DNA from: Cylindrospermum sp. NIES-4074
GTDB lineage: Bacteria > Cyanobacteriota > Cyanobacteriia > Cyanobacteriales > Nostocaceae
Direction: 5' to 3'
DNA length: 64,000 nucleotides
NCBI GenBank assembly: GCA_003994795.1
Contig: AP018269.1
Location: 2,786,984 to 2,850,983, forward strand
The stretch's first letter is position 1. Every line of letters starts with the position of its first letter. Position numbers and translations under genes: made by a program. Positions 1-9,097 of this stretch are shown here, piece by piece. A model generated the notes under the pieces. It worked only from the letters and a program-made list of their open reading frames with translations, was not told the origin of the DNA and did no database searches.

Positions 1-930
1 GATGAAGTCATGGAATTCGACGATGAAGAAACTATCATTGGGCTAGAGGAGGCATTATTTCAGTTAGGTCATCAGGTTGAACGTATTGGAAATGGCAGAG
101 AACTTGCTCTCAGGTTAGCAAAAGGCGATCGCTGGGATCTGGTTTTCAATGTTGCTGAGGGTTTGAAAGGTCGTTCTCGTGAAGCACAAGTTCCCGCAGT
201 CTGTGAATTATTCGCTCAACCTTACACCTTTTCCGACCCCCTCACCTGCGCCCTCACCTTAGATAAGGCACTGGCTAAAAGAATAATACGCGATCGCAGT
301 TTACCTACAGCCCCTTTTGAAGTAGTAAATTCCATCGCAGAAGCACAAGCCGTATCCCTACCTTTGCCATTGTTCCTCAAGCCTGTAGCTGAAGGCAGTT
401 CTAAAGGCATAACCGGGCGTTCCTTTGTCAAAGAACACGAAGAACTAGTAACTACGTACCAATTATTACGCGAACAATTCCAGCAGCCTGTACTGGTGGA
501 AACTTTTCTTCCTGGCCGAGAATTAACAGTGGGTATTATTGGCAACGGCAGCAACTCACGGGTAGTAGGTGTAATGGAAGTAATTTTTACAGACAAAGCC
601 GAAACTTCTGCCTACACCACCCTCAACAAAGATGAATATTTAGAACGGGTCTGTTATCGTTTGCTCATCGAGCCTGAACCACTGGCAGTACAGGCCAGAA
701 AACTAGCGCTGGATGCTTACTATAGTCTTGATTGCCGTGACGCTGCCCGCGTGGATCTACGCTGCGATGCTAATGGTGTGTTGCAGTTTCTGGAGATTAA
801 TCCATTGCCAGGGCTTCACCATATCCGCTCTGACTTGCCAATTATGGGACGTTTGGCTGGTGTGTCATACACAGAAATCATTGCCATAATAGTTGAGTCT
901 GCTTGGCAACGGTACCAATATAACTCCTAA
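1..930 (+). CDS. D-alanine-D-alanine ligase-like ATP-grasp protein (5' partial)
   Basis: The frame is open to the left edge, and the first Met (base 10) is probably internal, so the gene most likely starts outside the window. At least 306 aa are visible. ATP-grasp features of the Ddl family are present: a Ddl-type central segment (FSDPLTCALTLDKALAK), a nucleotide-binding strand with Lys and a Gly/Ser-rich loop (LFLKPVAEGSSKGI), and a C-terminal metal-binding EINPLPGLHH. Family members ligate two amino or carboxylate substrates with ATP. The cell wall D-Ala-D-Ala role is only one possibility, since cyanobacteria carry several stand-alone Ddl-like ligases. Its stop overlaps the convergent MATE gene by 4 nt. 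Confidence 0.8.
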   Translation, partial: DEVMEFDDEETIIGLEEALFQLGHQVERIGNGRELALRLAKGDRWDLVFNVAEGLKGRSREAQVPAVCELFAQPYTFSDPLTCALTLDKALAKRIIRDRSLPTAPFEVVNSIAEAQAVSLPLPLFLKPVAEGSSKGITGRSFVKEHEELVTTYQLLREQFQQPVLVETFLPGRELTVGIIGNGSNSRVVGVMEVIFTDKAETSAYTTLNKDEYLERVCYRLLIEPEPLAVQARKLALDAYYSLDCRDAARVDLRCDANGVLQFLEINPLPGLHHIRSDLPIMGRLAGVSYTEIIAIIVESAWQRYQYNS

Positions 931-2324
931 CACTTAACTTCTGCCTCTTGGGTCGTACTTAGATCAGCAGTCAAAAAATAAAAACGTCCGACTAATAGCA
1001 CTGCACCTATAAGCAGCCCTAGTAATAAACCTAACCATAAACCTATAGCGCCCCAACCTAAAGTGAATGCCATGACATAGCCGCTACCTAAACCAACTCC
1101 CCAGTATGCGAACATTGTGATCAATGTTGGTATGCGGGTATCTTTTAACCCAATTAAAGCACCAGCTGCGATCGCCTGTATGGAATAAAATATTTGGACT
1201 ATTGCCCCCACCGCTAGAAACGGAATTGCCGTCTTCACAATCTCGATATTATTCAGATTGCTGGTATCCAGATACATCGCCACAATATAGTTGGGAAACA
1301 GCCAAAAAATTATTGCCACAATACTCACAAAAGGAGTAATAAGTGCAATGCAAATAAATGCGGCTGTAATTACACCTTTGAGATCATTTTGTCCCTTCAA
1401 CTGTCCTACTCTCATGGAGATGGCATAAGAAATACCTATAGACACAGTTTCGACAAAACTTTCTGTTTCAACGGCAATTTCATGGGCTGCTAATGTATCT
1501 GTGCCAAACAACCCCATCAGTAGAGCAATGGCAGTGAATACACCAACTTCCGCTCCATACTGCAAACCTAAGAAACAGCCAGTTTGGAAGATATCTACAA
1601 ACATCTCCCGCTCAAACTGAAGCAGAGAGCAATCAAGCAGATAGTCTTTAAAGTAGTCATCAAAGTAAATCCAGACAGCAGCGGCAATGAGATTCAGCCA
1701 AAAAATGAGTGCGCTTGCCCAACCGATACCAGCTAAACCAAAAGCTGGTAAACCAAATTTACCGAACATCAATATATAATTAGCTGCCACATTTAATAAT
1801 AATCCCGCCGCTGTAATTACTGTTAAGAATTGGGGGCGATTAAGGGCAGAGCTAATTTCTTTTAAGATACAGAAGCCGAGTGCAGCAGGAAAACCCCAAA
1901 CAATAGATTGTAAATATGTTTTAGCTAATAATACGTTGCTTTCTTCTTGACCAGTCAGAGTTAGGATAGAATCAAAGTGCCAAATGAAAAACATCACAGG
2001 GAAGCACATAAGCACAGCCAACCAAATTCCCTGATTACTAGCATGGATAATTTGCTTGGTTTTGCCCGCACCAAAAGCGTTAGCAACAGTTGCACCTACT
2101 GTTGAAAGAGTAGAACGACAAATAGAGGCTAGTGTAGAAAAAGTGACTGCTCCTAAAGCACCGGCCGCTAAAGCTTGGCTGTTAAGTAAGCCCATCATCA
2201 CTCCATCCAATAAAGGAATCCCCGCTTCCAATATTTGAGCTATTACCAAAGGAACTGCTAATTGTAAGCAGGCTTGGATTTCTAATATCAACTCTGATTT
2301 AAGTTCTTTTGAGGTTAACTCCAT
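927..2324 (-). CDS. MATE-family multidrug/toxin exporter
   Basis: The protein has 465 aa and is almost entirely hydrophobic, with about 12 predicted membrane helices arranged as two homologous halves, the usual MATE size and layout. The first helix region carries the family-like LLDGVMMGLLNSQALAA segment, and later helices contain GLQYGAEVG and Gly-rich turns. MATE proteins export cationic drugs or secondary metabolites in exchange for Na+ or H+ at the plasma membrane; the substrate cannot be read from sequence. The gene converges on the ATP-grasp gene with a 4-nt overlap, so transcripts probably interfere at the 3' ends. Confidence 0.88.
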   Translation of the reverse strand: MELTSKELKSELILEIQACLQLAVPLVIAQILEAGIPLLDGVMMGLLNSQALAAGALGAVTFSTLASICRSTLSTVGATVANAFGAGKTKQIIHASNQGIWLAVLMCFPVMFFIWHFDSILTLTGQEESNVLLAKTYLQSIVWGFPAALGFCILKEISSALNRPQFLTVITAAGLLLNVAANYILMFGKFGLPAFGLAGIGWASALIFWLNLIAAAVWIYFDDYFKDYLLDCSLLQFEREMFVDIFQTGCFLGLQYGAEVGVFTAIALLMGLFGTDTLAAHEIAVETESFVETVSIGISYAISMRVGQLKGQNDLKGVITAAFICIALITPFVSIVAIIFWLFPNYIVAMYLDTSNLNNIEIVKTAIPFLAVGAIVQIFYSIQAIAAGALIGLKDTRIPTLITMFAYWGVGLGSGYVMAFTLGWGAIGLWLGLLLGLLIGAVLLVGRFYFLTADLSTTQEAEVKC

Positions 2325-2687
2325 TCGAGGCTCGAAACTAAATAGGGTGCTTGAAAGGTAATATTCAATTTATTAAGATATATTAACATCAAACATCAAA
2401 ATAAATCCTACCTTTTAAGTTCAAAAAACATGAACACCTTAAAAAGGGGGTAGAAGAAAGTTAAAATAATGCCGTTTAAGTAAATTTAAGCGTTGCCGTA
2501 GCTGAGGAATTATTGGTGATATCAAGTTCGATTAATTACTTATAATAAGTTTGGCCTTGTTGGTAATTGCTGTTTTCCTTTTTCCCAATTACCAATTACC
2601 GTTCGGCTGACGCTCACGGCGAAGCCCATTACCCATTACCAGCCCTCACAGATATGATAATTATTCAACCGGACATGATATGAATTG
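2325..2687. other. Intergenic region with short direct and inverted repeats
   Basis: No coding frame is convincing in these 363 bases. They must hold the upstream region of the MATE gene (- strand) and the 3' end of the kinase (- strand). Near 2585-2640 the text repeats CAATTACC/CATTACC-type units around a GGCTGACGCTCACGGCGAAG core, a style common among interspersed repeats of Nostocales. I see no clear terminator for the kinase. Confidence 0.5.
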
Positions 2688-3794
2688 TTATTTCCCATCC
2701 ATATATTTGGCTTTTAATTCTTCTAATTCTTTATCTATTTCGCTGGTGGGTTGACTTTTGGTGGACGGTGGTTGTGTGGGAATATTTTTATTTTGGGCTT
2801 TACTACCACCAGTAAATTGAGTTTTTAGTTCCTCTAATTCTAGGTCAATTTGACTTGGGGATTTGTTGATAACAGCGGGTGTAACAATTGATGTTGCTGG
2901 GGTGGAGGCTACTGATGACTGGGGCTTTAAGTCTTTGAGTACTTCGTCTACTGTTTGGTAACGCCGAACTGGGACGTTTTCTAGCATTTTGTTGAGGATG
3001 TAACTCAACTGAGTACTGACGGGGGTTTTCAAGTATTGTTGCCAAATCCAAGTGGCGTTGTGGGTATCATAGGAATCAAAAGGCGATCGCATCGTTAAGA
3101 GATTAATGCAAGTAGCACCCAAACTGTAGATATCGCTGGCAAAAATCGCCCTACCCCTCATTTGTTCCGGGGCAACGTATTCAGGGCTACCAATACTCGT
3201 ACCAGTGCGGTTGAGGGCGGTGCTGGTGGCAGATTTTGCCGCCCCAAAGTCTACGATGACTAATTTGCTGTCACTACTCCGTAAAATAATATTTTCTGGC
3301 TTAATATCCCGGTGAATCACTTGTCTAGCATGGCAAAATTGCAGCACAGGCAATAAATCATGCAATAATTGCCGAATTTTCGTTTCACCAAAAGCACCCT
3401 GCTGTGCCAATTCCTGAGCTAAATTGGGCCCATCGATAAATTCTTGTACTAGATATTGGCGATCGTCTTGGGTAAAATATGCCAGTAGTTCGGGAATTTG
3501 GGGATGTTTGCCCAAATCATCCAACTGCACTGCTTCTTGGGTAAATAACTCTACAGCTTTTTGCACTGTATTAGTGCCTTGGGCTTGGGGGTAAAATTGT
3601 TTAATTACGCAGCGTGGTTTAGAGGGTTTATCCTCATCCACAGCCACGAATGTTCTGCCAAAACCACCTTGTCCTATTGGTTTGATGGCTCGATAGCGTT
3701 CTTTGAGGATTAACTTGGAACCACAAGTCAGGCAAAACTTTGTATTATCAAGGTTTTCTGGCTTTGGACAATGAGGGTTAAGGCAGTAGCTCAT
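2688..3794 (-). CDS. Zinc-ribbon Ser/Thr protein kinase, target gene of the integrated element
   Basis: From the ATG at 3794 the product has 368 aa. It begins with a Cys4 zinc ribbon (CLNPHCPKPEN..., then FCLTCGSK), followed by a Hanks-type kinase domain with glycine loop GQGGFGRTF, catalytic HRDIKPEN and DFGAAK. The C-terminal tail carries two copies of an ELEELK motif. The frame extends 10 codons upstream (to 3824), but those codons are element DNA, and MSYC is the expected start of this cyanobacterial kinase class. The element's 24-bp core covers the start codon and first five codons, so the protein stays intact while everything upstream is foreign. The native upstream DNA now lies beyond 21921. 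Confidence 0.87.
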   Translation of the reverse strand: MSYCLNPHCPKPENLDNTKFCLTCGSKLILKERYRAIKPIGQGGFGRTFVAVDEDKPSKPRCVIKQFYPQAQGTNTVQKAVELFTQEAVQLDDLGKHPQIPELLAYFTQDDRQYLVQEFIDGPNLAQELAQQGAFGETKIRQLLHDLLPVLQFCHARQVIHRDIKPENIILRSSDSKLVIVDFGAAKSATSTALNRTGTSIGSPEYVAPEQMRGRAIFASDIYSLGATCINLLTMRSPFDSYDTHNATWIWQQYLKTPVSTQLSYILNKMLENVPVRRYQTVDEVLKDLKPQSSVASTPATSIVTPAVINKSPSQIDLELEELKTQFTGGSKAQNKNIPTQPPSTKSQPTSEIDKELEELKAKYMDGK

Positions 3795-3802
3795 AAAAAC
3801 AT
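3779..3802. repeat. Left attachment core (attL), 24-bp direct repeat
   Basis: This matches 21898-21921 base for base; the next base on each side differs. It covers the kinase start codon, the first five codons and 8 nt of leader. An integrase crossover anywhere in this core rebuilds the start of the kinase gene. Confidence 0.88.
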
Positions 3803-3851
3803 TGTTATTTACACGTGTTTTCAATAGTTTGGGTGCTTCAAAATAATTCAG

Positions 3852-3947
3852 CTACTCAAATCCTACTCAAATCGGGTTCCAAATGCCGGATTTTTTAGTC
3901 CCGATACAATTTTTTTAATTTTTTCCGCTACTCAAATCCTACTCAAA
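3852..3947. promoter_or_regulatory. Left arm-site-like direct repeats for the integrase
   Basis: The 9-mer CTACTCAAA occurs four times in the same orientation, as two pairs (3852-3871 and 3928-3947). Within each pair the starts are 11 nt apart, about one helical turn. The same pair occurs at the right end (21852-21871). Arm-type sites bound by the N-terminal domain of lambda-type integrases look like this, so that role is inferred. Confidence 0.6.
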
Positions 3948-4000
3948 AACTAAAAGGCGATCGCACTCCTCCCCCAAGAATGCGATCGCCTTTTAGTTTT
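3946..4000. terminator. Perfect 20-bp hairpin built on HIP1
   Basis: The arms 3946-3965 and 3981-4000 are perfect reverse complements around a 15-nt loop, and each contains GCGATCGC. The outer part is A-rich on one side and T-rich on the other, so it can act as an intrinsic terminator in both directions. It would insulate the kinase from the element operon. Confidence 0.6.
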
Positions 4001-4032
4001 AACCGCAATTTGAATAACGCCTAAATAATCAC

Positions 4033-4060
4033 TTGACGTTATAGAAGTTTAATTTATAAT
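4033..4060 (+). promoter_or_regulatory. Sigma-70-type promoter of the element operon
   Basis: TTGACG at 4033-4038 and a consensus TATAAT at 4055-4060 are separated by 16 nt. The first gene of the operon starts 33 nt further on. No other promoter this strong was seen on the + strand up to 12.7 kb, so it probably drives the whole block. Confidence 0.65.
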
Positions 4061-4093
4061 AAAATTATCTATTGTATTATTTGCTACTTTACT

Positions 4094-4438
4094 ATGGCTG
4101 AACCATTGCTAAACGAGTTGCTGGGGTCTGACGCTACCCAAACAGAAACAGAAGTGATCCTTTCCAAGGCTAATTTTTCGGTAGTGGGGTTAATTGCTTC
4201 AGCCGTTAACGGGGCTGAATCTATATTTATAGCAATGGTCAAACTTGCTAAAAAAAATAAATTCAATGCAACAGCAAGAGAGGCTAATCCTGATATCTCA
4301 GTTGAAATATCAGAGCCATCCCAGACCTACCAGACGGTCAACAACGTTCGGTATAAAGTTACTTCTTACACAATCGAGCTTTTCAAGCCCGAACCAGTAA
4401 CTGATGATGATATCAATCCAATGGATTATTCTGCCTAG
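4094..4438 (+). CDS. Unknown protein, first gene of the element operon
   Basis: I do not recognise this 114-aa protein. It has a hydrophobic middle (FSVVGLIASAV, then SIFIAMVKLA) and a C-terminal beta-rich segment (VNNVRYKVTSYTIELFKPE). That segment resembles the end of the next gene product (NGVRYKYTVLIIEVREK), so the two may be diverged duplicates. It lies 33 nt downstream of the strong promoter. No clear Shine-Dalgarno sequence precedes the ATG. Confidence 0.6.
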   Translation: MAEPLLNELLGSDATQTETEVILSKANFSVVGLIASAVNGAESIFIAMVKLAKKNKFNATAREANPDISVEISEPSQTYQTVNNVRYKVTSYTIELFKPEPVTDDDINPMDYSA

Positions 4439-4470
4439 TCTTTACCGGGGGAATTTCCCCCACCAATATT

Positions 4471-4719
4471 ATGAGAATACTTGGGGATAATTTCACCGAG
4501 GATCTTAATTTTATTCGGCTTGTAAAATCTGATTTTCCATTGGTCGATTTCACAAGCGAGAAATTTCTTGATTATCTACTTATTACGTGTTTTTTTAGAG
4601 CATTGCATAATAATAGCGATACCCTCAAAGCTCGTTCACTCCCATCAAAAAACATAGAAGACAATGGCGTAAGGTACAAATACACGGTGTTAATCATCGA
4701 AGTGAGAGAAAAGCAATGA
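4471..4719 (+). CDS. Small unknown protein, possible paralogue of the preceding gene
   Basis: The 82-aa product is not recognised. Its C-terminal end shares a GVRYKYTVLIIEV pattern with the C-terminus of the 114-aa protein just upstream. Its stop overlaps the next start by 4 nt (ATGA), indicating translational coupling in one operon. There is no signal peptide or obvious motif. Confidence 0.55.
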   Translation: MRILGDNFTEDLNFIRLVKSDFPLVDFTSEKFLDYLLITCFFRALHNNSDTLKARSLPSKNIEDNGVRYKYTVLIIEVREKQ

Positions 4720-5324
4720 AATATTGCAATGAGGGACAGGAAACAGCAAGCATCACAGTTGAAGGGAAACGCTACTTAACCAAAAACCCGCCCATGACTA
4801 TCATAAAAGCTAATTATTTGGCAACAATCCGGGATGCGTGGTTAGTAGAACGAAGCGGAATCAATAGCCTCTTGATGTCTGAAAGGATCATCTATCCTGA
4901 TATACAAGATTATTCTATTGAAGGTATTTCGGGAAACGATGTTATAATTTTTTCTTATGTAGAAAGCGGCATTAAATACTATGGAGTATTTTTAATTAAT
5001 CGAGGGGAGTATAGCTTAATTGAGTCATTTACTCGACCAGCTATGAATGCTCAAAACACTGCTCAATTTTCCCTGGTTGACATAGAAATAAGATTAACTG
5101 AGGAGCCGAGATTTTCCTTAACTGCATTAGATAAAAATCAATCTCAATTCGCCAGTTTTTTAAGCAAAAATCCAATACCTTACAAAATAAATTGTGATGA
5201 ATGTGAAGCAGGAGAATGTAAAGGTAGACGTGCAAGGTATCCTGGCTACGACTGTATGAAATGCAAGGAAATGCAAACCAGAATAGATAACATGAATAGG
5301 AGAATAAGAAGTGTCTCAAGATGA
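4716..5324 (+). CDS. Unknown protein with C-terminal cysteine cluster
   Basis: The 202-aa product is not recognised. The first 150 residues look like a beta-rich globular domain. The last 50 contain five Cys in the pattern CDEC-x4-C ... C-x2-C together with Arg/Lys-rich stretches, which suggests a metal-binding, possibly nucleic-acid-contacting tail. It overlaps the previous gene by 4 nt and the next one by 14 nt, so it belongs to the same polycistron. Confidence 0.6.
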   Translation: MKYCNEGQETASITVEGKRYLTKNPPMTIIKANYLATIRDAWLVERSGINSLLMSERIIYPDIQDYSIEGISGNDVIIFSYVESGIKYYGVFLINRGEYSLIESFTRPAMNAQNTAQFSLVDIEIRLTEEPRFSLTALDKNQSQFASFLSKNPIPYKINCDECEAGECKGRRARYPGYDCMKCKEMQTRIDNMNRRIRSVSR

Positions 5325-5493
5325 CGAAGTAAAACAGCTTTATCGAGCAATTAAAAATTTAGAACTCAGAGTTGAAAAACTAGTAACCAAGGTTGAAAAA
5401 CAGCAATCAGATATTAATACCTTGGCTAACTATATTAGATCAGCTGATCCATTAATAAAGTTAGTGTCGTCCATTATGGATATATTTATATGA
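5311..5493 (+). CDS. Small coiled-coil protein
   Basis: The 60-aa product consists largely of one predicted coiled coil (heptads in LYRAIKNLELRVEKLVTKVE) and ends in a hydrophobic segment. It overlaps the preceding gene by 14 nt and the giant coiled-coil gene by 4 nt. Position and shape suggest a partner or chaperone of the 888-aa protein, but that is inference. Confidence 0.55.
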   Translation: MSQDDEVKQLYRAIKNLELRVEKLVTKVEKQQSDINTLANYIRSADPLIKLVSSIMDIFI

Positions 5494-8156
5494 GCTTAAA
5501 TGATATTCAAAGGATGAGTGCTGAAGTTCGCCAAGCAAGTAAAATCGCTTGGGCTAAAAGGGAAGGTTTGGGAAAATTTTTATCTAAACAAGGCAAGTAC
5601 GTAAATGTAGTTGATGATTTTACTAAAAAGGCAGAAAAAGCCCGTCTTGAAGCTGAGAAAGCAATCAAAAACGGCAATCAAATTAAAAAAACTGCTGACA
5701 AAGCTGCAAAGGGTATTGATTTACTTCAAAAAGGGTTATTCAAGGAAGTATCACCTAAGCTAGCTAGTGCATTAAGGGTAGGCAGTTTAGGGCTATCAAT
5801 CGGTTCAGCGATTATTGGTGTTGTAAACTCAAAAGCTATCACCGAGTTAAGCGAATTAGACGAAAGGCAACGGTTGGTGGCAGCAGATGAAATGAATAGG
5901 CAACTAAGAGCGCTCAAATCAGTTAGCCAAAGAGTATCAAAACTTGAAGTTTTTAAAGCAAAAGCTGATAGACAATTGGACTATATTTTTAAGGAATATA
6001 GGGGAGTACAATCTACCGCCCTCAAGGGTAGAGAGATAGCGAATAATGCACTTTATGAAGTAAGGCAGGGGAGAAAGATATTAGAAGGTAAAATCAAGTC
6101 TTCTGAAAACGCTATTAATTTAAGGATTAACAAAATAAACGAAACATATCAAAAAGTAAGAGCAGATATAACCAAGCTCTTAAATAATACCCAAGCTGGT
6201 ATATCCAAAGAGATTGTTGCTACAATTGCCAAGATTCAGCAAGCCAACGAATCAATTAGTTTGCAGAGCAAAGTAATTACTAAACTTGAAACAGCATTCA
6301 AAAATATTAAACCACCCGATAAAATAGACCTAAGCAAAATTACCACTGACGTAACAGACAAGCTAAAACAATTATTTAATCCTCAGCTATCCAAAATAAG
6401 TTCAATAGAATCTACCGCAAATAAGGCTGGGCTAGATGCCACAGAAGCAAAAAATACTAGTACTGCCCTTAAGGCGGACTTGGGTAACTTGCGAATAGTT
6501 ATTGATAGGCAAGTGAACGCTTTAGCAAATCAGGATAGTACATTAGCTAGTGGTATAGTCAACCTTAATCAATCTATTGCGGCACAAAATAAGAATATTG
6601 AAGCGATAGATAAAAAGTCTGTAGTACCTGATTTCTCTTCTCTTCAGAAAAAACTAGATGCTCAATTTAATCAATTCGTGGCTGACAATAACAAAGCGCT
6701 CAATGTTAGGGACTTGCAGCAATCTAAATTAGGGCAAGAGTTTGACAGAAAATTAGCTGAACTAGCTAATCTACAAAACCTTACAAATGACCAAAGATTT
6801 CAGCAAATTGTAGCTCAAAATCAGCAAGCATTAAAGACAAGGGATTTACAGCAGTCTGAATTATCTAAAAAGATAGAGACTGATATCAACGCAGCTATTA
6901 ACAACTTTAGTAAAACTTCCGACCAAAGATTTAACGATTTTATTAATCAGAATAAAACTGATTTTAAAACTAGAGATGCAGTAGACCAAGGTTTGAGTAG
7001 GCAGATTCAAGAATTGCAAAGGAGTAATGCAACTATTGAAGCCAATCTTAGGCAAATAGAAACTAAAGCTAAAGAGGACGAGAAATTGAATAAAGAAGGG
7101 AATGAAAAACTAGCTCAAATGCTCCCAATAATTGCGGCGTTACCCATAGCAATAGCAGGTATTCCTGCATTGACCGCAAAATTGACCCCTACGATCCCAC
7201 AAATTACGCAAGCCACCGGAACAGCGATTTGCAATAGCGCCAATGGTGGCTGCTTGAGTAATGCGCTGAATAATACGTCGAACAATATCAACCAAAACAC
7301 CAACAATCAGAACAGTAATTTATTGGATAAACTAAACGCCTTAGGACAAGGTGCCGATTTGGCCTTGTTGGGCGTTATCAATGATAAGTTGGGCGATAAA
7401 GTCCCAGGCGGTTTGTCTGGATTCCTCACTAAAGGATTTCAGTGGCTCCATCTTGATAGAGTGCTGAATGTTTTGATTTTTATCTCAACGCTTCATAATG
7501 CCGCGATGCTATCTAACAACCTGGGACAAACTTTACTCCAGGCGATCGCCAACGGACTAACCCTAATCGGCATCAAGGACGAGAGTGGAGGTGATATAGA
7601 TTTAAATGCCGTAATTGGCAACACTGCTCAAGGGGTTATTCAAGGAATAATTGGTACTGACAACTATACAAGTTTAAGCCTAGCTTGGATAAAAGCCAGC
7701 CGAATTTACCAGGCAAATGCTAACGTGATTTCTTCAATCACAAACATGAGCGATGTCATTCTAAACGGTGTTGAGTTGGTGGCTGGAGGCGTTGCCAAAG
7801 TGGCTAATGCTTTGAGAAATTGGCGCGTGGTTGGTGAAAAAGCTTATGAAGTTATGAACCCACAGCCCAACCTCAAATGGGGGATTTTTAACAAACTTCA
7901 AAAGGCTCAGGAATCGGCTGACTTTATCTTGCAAGTTTCGCAAGTGCCAGTCGATTTGACTCAGGCGGCAACTGAATTTACCAATTCAGCAACCGAATTG
8001 ACTAAGGCTATTAAGGAAGATCCAGAAGTACCGCCAGGATTGAAAATTCAGGATGCTGCACAGACCAAGGAGAAGGAAGGCGTTGTAAAAGCAGCTTCGA
8101 TTGCTGCATTGGTATCAGAAATTGATTTGGAACCTGATGAGGAGGCAGCTAGCTAA
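5490..8156 (+). CDS. Giant coiled-coil protein with hydrophobic segments (tape-measure-like)
   Basis: This 888-aa protein is the largest in the operon. Residues 1 to about 540 are mostly Lys/Glu/Gln-rich coiled coil with one hydrophobic patch near residues 95-110. Within this part, around residues 395-510, three repeats of about 45 aa share an F-x2-(F/I)-(V/I)-x2-N-x3-(A/D)-(L/F)-x-x-RD core. A hydrophobic stretch (MLPIIAALPIAIAGIPALTA) follows, then a CNSANGGC segment, an Asn-rich linker and further hydrophobic helices. Length, coiled coil and membrane-like segments fit a tape-measure or DNA-ejection protein, but no family signature is recognised. Confidence 0.6.
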   Translation: MSLNDIQRMSAEVRQASKIAWAKREGLGKFLSKQGKYVNVVDDFTKKAEKARLEAEKAIKNGNQIKKTADKAAKGIDLLQKGLFKEVSPKLASALRVGSLGLSIGSAIIGVVNSKAITELSELDERQRLVAADEMNRQLRALKSVSQRVSKLEVFKAKADRQLDYIFKEYRGVQSTALKGREIANNALYEVRQGRKILEGKIKSSENAINLRINKINETYQKVRADITKLLNNTQAGISKEIVATIAKIQQANESISLQSKVITKLETAFKNIKPPDKIDLSKITTDVTDKLKQLFNPQLSKISSIESTANKAGLDATEAKNTSTALKADLGNLRIVIDRQVNALANQDSTLASGIVNLNQSIAAQNKNIEAIDKKSVVPDFSSLQKKLDAQFNQFVADNNKALNVRDLQQSKLGQEFDRKLAELANLQNLTNDQRFQQIVAQNQQALKTRDLQQSELSKKIETDINAAINNFSKTSDQRFNDFINQNKTDFKTRDAVDQGLSRQIQELQRSNATIEANLRQIETKAKEDEKLNKEGNEKLAQMLPIIAALPIAIAGIPALTAKLTPTIPQITQATGTAICNSANGGCLSNALNNTSNNINQNTNNQNSNLLDKLNALGQGADLALLGVINDKLGDKVPGGLSGFLTKGFQWLHLDRVLNVLIFISTLHNAAMLSNNLGQTLLQAIANGLTLIGIKDESGGDIDLNAVIGNTAQGVIQGIIGTDNYTSLSLAWIKASRIYQANANVISSITNMSDVILNGVELVAGGVAKVANALRNWRVVGEKAYEVMNPQPNLKWGIFNKLQKAQESADFILQVSQVPVDLTQAATEFTNSATELTKAIKEDPEVPPGLKIQDAAQTKEKEGVVKAASIAALVSEIDLEPDEEAAS

Positions 8157-8977
8157 TGGCAATTCCTGAGAACCATTCACCGATTGAACATTTACACGAT
8201 CTTGTCAGGAAAAAGCACAATCAGGAGGTACGCCGTTTTTTTAAAAATCAAAGTTTTGATGAGCCAGCGGGAACACCTAAGCAACAAGCGGCTTATGCTT
8301 GCCTGATGAAGGATGAGGATAATGCCGAAACGATGATTATGAGGAAGCTGTTCTTTGAGTTTGATTGTGGCCATGCCCAAAGTTTGCAGACCCCTATTTA
8401 TGGCGTACCTGTTCAAGAGCTACAGCGAGATACTAAGTTCCGCCCACAGATAAAGCTGCATTTTAGGGAACCTTTTGACTTTGAGAAGCACGGCGATGGA
8501 ACAGTCTCACGAGTTACGGGAGAGATAGGGTTTAGAATCACAAACAAAACTTCCGAAACCATTTCACGAGCGGATGCTGTTGAGTATGCTCGACAGATAA
8601 AAGCCGAATTTGCACCAAGTAAATTAACGTGGAAAAAAGGACATTTTAAGTGCACTTATCTTGACATAGAAAATGGCTATGATTTGCGATTGTTCTGTTT
8701 AAACAAGTCCGAAGGCATTTCTACAATACAGTCGGTATTAAAAATTTTAGATAAGCCATACAGCGATAATAATTTTCAGTTTATTGAAAATACTAAAGAA
8801 TTCCCCGCGAATCCAGGCACTCACAGAGTTTACGGAAGAACAGTCCAAAAATTTAAGCAACGCCCCATTGCTGACGTTAAGCTGACTCATGCTCAGATGC
8901 TGGTATATGGGCAGATTAAACCCGTAAACCTGGTTAGTGTAGCAGGACGCCTTAAAAATGCTATTGAGAATATATAA
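8156..8977 (+). CDS. Unknown 273-aa protein of the element operon
   Basis: Not recognised. Its ATG overlaps the stop of the 888-aa gene by one base (TAATG), so translation is probably coupled. It is a soluble mixed alpha/beta protein with no membrane segment and no obvious catalytic motif. A 120-nt gap follows before the next gene, the longest within the operon, where an internal promoter or processing site could lie; I see no clear one. Confidence 0.6.
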   Translation: MAIPENHSPIEHLHDLVRKKHNQEVRRFFKNQSFDEPAGTPKQQAAYACLMKDEDNAETMIMRKLFFEFDCGHAQSLQTPIYGVPVQELQRDTKFRPQIKLHFREPFDFEKHGDGTVSRVTGEIGFRITNKTSETISRADAVEYARQIKAEFAPSKLTWKKGHFKCTYLDIENGYDLRLFCLNKSEGISTIQSVLKILDKPYSDNNFQFIENTKEFPANPGTHRVYGRTVQKFKQRPIADVKLTHAQMLVYGQIKPVNLVSVAGRLKNAIENI

Positions 8978-9097
8978 GGTTTTGGAGAGACTGAAATAAA
9001 TTTTTGGTTAGTTAACTTCTCACTCAAATCTTGCCATCTAAAAGACGCCAAAAATGCGGCTATAGTTTGGTTACAGCAATTTAAGTTGGTAAAAAAT

